Of a DNA stretch of 64,000 nt, positions 59,071 to 64,000 are shown in pieces. The notes below the pieces were generated by a model. That model was given only the letters and a program-made list of their open reading frames with translations, made no database searches and was not told the origin of the DNA. The position numbers were made by a program, and so were the translations under genes. This DNA comes from Methylobacterium sp. NMS14P (GTDB lineage: Bacteria > Pseudomonadota > Alphaproteobacteria > Rhizobiales > Beijerinckiaceae), in contig NZ_CP087106.1 in assembly GCF_028583545.1 (NCBI RefSeq), forward strand, positions 3,642,501 through 3,706,500, in the 5' to 3' direction. Positions within the stretch are counted from its first letter, which is position 1. The number at the start of each line of letters is the position of its first letter.

Positions 59071-60252
59071 ATGGCCTCCTTCCTGCCCCCGACCCTGCGC
59101 CGCATCGCGGTGACGACGAGCGCCCTGCTCGCCCTCGCCGTCTCGACCGCGCAGGCGGCCGACACCGTCAAGATCGGCCTCGTAACGGCCCTGAGCGGCC
59201 AGTCCGCCAAGTCCGGCGAGGCGATCTCCCGCGGGATGAGTCTCGCCATCGACGAGATCAACGCCAAGGGCGGCGTCCTGGGGCGCCCCCTCGAGCTCGT
59301 GGCCCGCGACGACGAGGCCAACCCGTCCAAGGGCGTGCTGGCGACCCGCGAGCTGATCCAGCGGGTCGGCGTCGTCGCGGTGGTCGGCGGCCTCGACACG
59401 CCGGTCTCGATGGCGATCGTGCCGATCGCCAACCAGATGAAGGTGCCGTTCATCGGCCCCTGGGCGGCCGGCACCGGCATCACCCGCAACGGCGCCGCCG
59501 ACAACTACGCCTTCCGCGTCTCCGCGGTCGACGCCCTCGTCGACGAGGCGCTGGTCGCCTACGCGGTGAAGACCTACGGGGCGAAGAAGCCCGGGATGAT
59601 CCTCGTCAACAACGCCTGGGGCGAGTCGAACCAGAAGGGCCTCAAGGACGCCCTGCAGGCGGCCAACCTCCCGGCGGCCGGCATCGAGAAGTACGAGGCC
59701 AACGACGTCGACATGGTGCCCCAGCTGTCGCGGCTGAAGGAGGCCGGGGCCGACGCGCTGTTCCTCGTCGGCAATGTCGGACCCTCGGCCCAGGTGGTGA
59801 AGTCGCTGGACCGGATGGGCTGGTCGGTGCCGGTCGTCTCGCACTGGGGCCCGGCGGGCGGGCGCTTCGACGAGCTCGCCGGCCCGAGCGCCGGCAAGGT
59901 CCACTTCATCCAGACCTTCACCTTCGCGGGCAACGCGTCGCCGAAGGCGGGCACGGTGCTCGACGCGCTCAAGGCCAAGTACCCGGCGATCAAGTCGATG
60001 GCCGACGTCACGCCCGCGGTCGGCATCGCCAACGCCTACGACGCGACGCACCTGCTGGCGCTCGCCATCCAGGCCGCGGGCTCCACCGAGGGGCCGAAGG
60101 TCCGCGACGGCTTCTACAAGATCGGCACCTATCCGGGCCTGATCAAAACCTACGACAAGCCCTTCGCGCCCGGCCGGCACGACGCGCTCGGCCCGAACGA
60201 CTACGTGTTCACCCGCTTCAAGGACGGTGAGATCGTCGCGGTGACCAACTGA
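59071..60252 (+). CDS. Branched-chain-amino-acid-type ABC solute-binding protein (LivK family)
   Basis: The 393 residues begin with a signal peptide (TTSALLALAVSTAQA) followed by the Peripla_BP_6 pattern: TVKIGLVTALSGQSAKSGEA, MSLAIDEINAKGGVLGRPLE, VVGGLDTPVSMAIVPIANQM, RVSAVDALVDEALVAYA, GWSVPVVSHWGPAGGRFDEL. Its ligand may be an amino acid, amide or aromatic acid; the family is broad. It leads the liv-type operon, 8 bp before the permease gene. Confidence 0.92.
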   Translation: MASFLPPTLRRIAVTTSALLALAVSTAQAADTVKIGLVTALSGQSAKSGEAISRGMSLAIDEINAKGGVLGRPLELVARDDEANPSKGVLATRELIQRVGVVAVVGGLDTPVSMAIVPIANQMKVPFIGPWAAGTGITRNGAADNYAFRVSAVDALVDEALVAYAVKTYGAKKPGMILVNNAWGESNQKGLKDALQAANLPAAGIEKYEANDVDMVPQLSRLKEAGADALFLVGNVGPSAQVVKSLDRMGWSVPVVSHWGPAGGRFDELAGPSAGKVHFIQTFTFAGNASPKAGTVLDALKAKYPAIKSMADVTPAVGIANAYDATHLLALAIQAAGSTEGPKVRDGFYKIGTYPGLIKTYDKPFAPGRHDALGPNDYVFTRFKDGEIVAVTN

Positions 60253-60260
60253 GCCCGGCG

Positions 60261-61130
60261 ATGCTGACCTCCATCCTCGTCAGCGGCCTCGGCCTCGGCA
60301 GCATGTACGGGCTCGTGGCCCTGGGCTTCCACGTGACCTACGCGGTGTCGGGGACCGTGAACTTCGCGCAGGGCAGCGTCGTCACCCTGGGGGCGGTCCT
60401 GGCCTACGCGCTCGGCGTCACCCTCGGCTGGCCGATGCCGGCCGCGATCGTCCTGGCGCTCGCCGGCTGCGCCCTGTTCGGCCTCGTGGTCGAGCGGGCG
60501 CTGGTCCGCCCGTTCGTGGCGCGCGGCTCGGACGCGTGGCTCCTGGCGACGGTGGCGGGCGGCATCGTCCTCGACAACACCGTGCTGTTCACCTTCGGCA
60601 AGGAGCCGCGAAGCCTGCCCTCCCCGCTGGCGACGAAGCCGGTGGAGATCCTCGGGACCGGCATCTACCCGCTGCAGCTCGTGATCCCGGTGGTCGGGAT
60701 CGCGCTCGCCTTCGCGATCCGCACGGTGTTCCGCCGGACCGATCTCGGCCGCGTCCTGCTCGCCGTGGCGCAGAACGCCGACGCCGCCCGCCTGATGGGG
60801 ATCGACGTGCGCCGCACCGTGGCCTGCGCCTTCGCGCTCTCGGCGGTGCTGGCCGGCATCGCGGGGCTCCTGATCGCGCCGCTGTTCTCGGTCTCGGCCG
60901 AGCTCGGCACACTGTTCGGCATCAAGGCCTTCGCGGTCGCGATCCTCGGCGGCATCGGCTCCGCCACCGGGGTGATCCTGGCGGGGCTGCTCTACGGCCT
61001 CGTCGAGGCCGGCGTCACCGCGACCCTCGGCTCGACCTACACGCAGCTCGTGGTGTTCTCGGTGATCATCCTGGCCCTCACCCTGCGCCCCGACGGCCTG
61101 CTCGGCCGCGCCGCGGTCAACAAGGTCTGA
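60261..61130 (+). CDS. ABC permease, LivH family
   Basis: The 289 residues are highly hydrophobic with about eight segments. LivH landmarks are VSGLGLGSMYGLVALGFHVT, TVNFAQGSVVTLGAVLAYAL, AQNADAARLMGIDVRRTVA and GIKAFAVAILGGIGSATGVI. It forms one half of the inner-membrane pore. It lies 4 bp before the fused gene. Confidence 0.93.
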   Translation: MLTSILVSGLGLGSMYGLVALGFHVTYAVSGTVNFAQGSVVTLGAVLAYALGVTLGWPMPAAIVLALAGCALFGLVVERALVRPFVARGSDAWLLATVAGGIVLDNTVLFTFGKEPRSLPSPLATKPVEILGTGIYPLQLVIPVVGIALAFAIRTVFRRTDLGRVLLAVAQNADAARLMGIDVRRTVACAFALSAVLAGIAGLLIAPLFSVSAELGTLFGIKAFAVAILGGIGSATGVILAGLLYGLVEAGVTATLGSTYTQLVVFSVIILALTLRPDGLLGRAAVNKV

Positions 61131-61134
61131 CCCG

Positions 61135-63603
<2,469 letters not shown>

Positions 63604-63613
63604 GGGGGCCCTG

Positions 63614-64000
63614 ATGGACACGAATGCCGGACACGGCCGCTACGGCTACAGCGCCCTCCCCGACCGCCCGGTCTACGACTGGCCGGCGGGCAAGCGGCTG
63701 GCCGTCTATGTCGGGCTGAACCTCGAGACCTTCGCGTTCGGCGAGGGCCTCGGCGCCGAGCTGGCCCCGGGCGGCCCGCAGCCGGACGTGCTCAACTACG
63801 CGTGGCGCGACTGGGGCAACCGGGTCGGCGCCTGGCGGATCGCCGCGATGCTGGACGAACTGGCCATGCCCGCGAGCGTGCTGGTCAACAGCAACCTCTA
63901 CCGGGACTGTCCCGGGCTGATCGAGGCGTTCCGGGCGCGGGGCGACGAGATCGTCGGCCACGGGCGGACCAACGCCGAGCGGCAGGGCACCCTCGACGAG
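63614..64000 (+). CDS. Polysaccharide-deacetylase-family hydrolase (5' part, cut by window)
   Basis: 129 codons are present from ATG 63614, 10 bp after the fused transporter gene (AAGGGGG before it). The start RYGYSALPDRPVYDWPAGKR, LAVYVGLNLETFAFGEG, then WRDWGNRVGAWRIAAMLDEL, NSNLYRDCP and GDEIVGHGRTN match the NodB-like group that includes PuuE allantoinase-type amidohydrolases. The metal-binding histidine is probably in VGHGRTN. As the apparent last step next to an importer, it may hydrolyse the imported amide or ureide; this is inference. Confidence 0.85.
   Translation, partial: MDTNAGHGRYGYSALPDRPVYDWPAGKRLAVYVGLNLETFAFGEGLGAELAPGGPQPDVLNYAWRDWGNRVGAWRIAAMLDELAMPASVLVNSNLYRDCPGLIEAFRARGDEIVGHGRTNAERQGTLDE

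Overview
The window is a very GC-rich, densely coded stretch of a bacterial chromosome. The gene content suggests an alphaproteobacterium of the Hyphomicrobiales, and Methylobacterium or a near relative is the best guess. Reasons are a FixL/FixJ/FixK oxygen-sensing cascade, a MucR/Ros-type regulator, a TRAP carboxylate transporter, EfeO/EfeB iron uptake, many two-component systems, and REP-like palindromes of a type I associate with this order. The genus is inferred from gene style, not from a marker gene. I saw no rRNA, tRNA, CRISPR array, insertion sequence or phage gene.

Layout. 1-8151 (minus): a catabolic operon read right to left: lactonase-fold hydrolase, NIPSNAP protein, beta-hydroxyacid dehydrogenase, aldehyde dehydrogenase, carboxymuconolactone-decarboxylase-like protein, MFS importer, a second dehydrogenase, a cupin, a double CMD protein and a GntR regulator cut by the window edge. 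8323-9554: an MFS gene broken by a -1 frameshift. 9823-9960: an inverted pair of REP-like palindromes running into the 3' end of an IclR regulator gene. 11148-19640 (plus): a carboxylate/acyl-CoA operon with a solute-binding protein, two acyl-CoA dehydrogenases, a CaiB-type CoA-transferase, a crotonase and a TRAP transporter.

19671-24436: a sensor kinase, response regulator and solute-binding protein next to a citrate/tricarballylate-type symporter, an arrangement like the Salmonella Pgt regulatory system. 24500-28474 (minus): glpR-glpD-glpT for glycerol-3-phosphate. 28762-35808: a large PAS/GAF hybrid kinase, then heme-PAS FixL, FixJ, a lone receiver domain and FixK. 36068-38700 (minus): EfeO and EfeB without EfeU, behind two tiny membrane-type ORFs.

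38910-50336 is the most unusual part. Two paralogous membrane histidine kinases each overlap, by an ATGA junction, the gene of a periplasmic solute-binding protein: UgpB-like on the plus strand and DppA-like on the minus strand. The two pairs converge and no transporter membrane or ATPase subunit is present. An OmpR-type regulator and a REC-DUF3369-histidine kinase, divergently transcribed, follow. The kinase/DppA pair is bracketed by two same-orientation copies of one REP-like palindrome. I read this as a two-input ligand-sensing system.

50562-58874 is a mixed region: a 43-residue membrane protein, lipoprotein cytochrome c, MocR regulator with nearby palindromic operators, DUF983 protein, LysR regulator, MFS, alpha/beta hydrolase, cysteine-less MucR variant with an AT-rich upstream island, GntR regulator and an NTF2-like protein. 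59071-64000 (plus): a branched-chain-amino-acid-type ABC transporter in which LivM, LivG and LivF are fused in one polypeptide, followed by a truncated polysaccharide-deacetylase-family gene.
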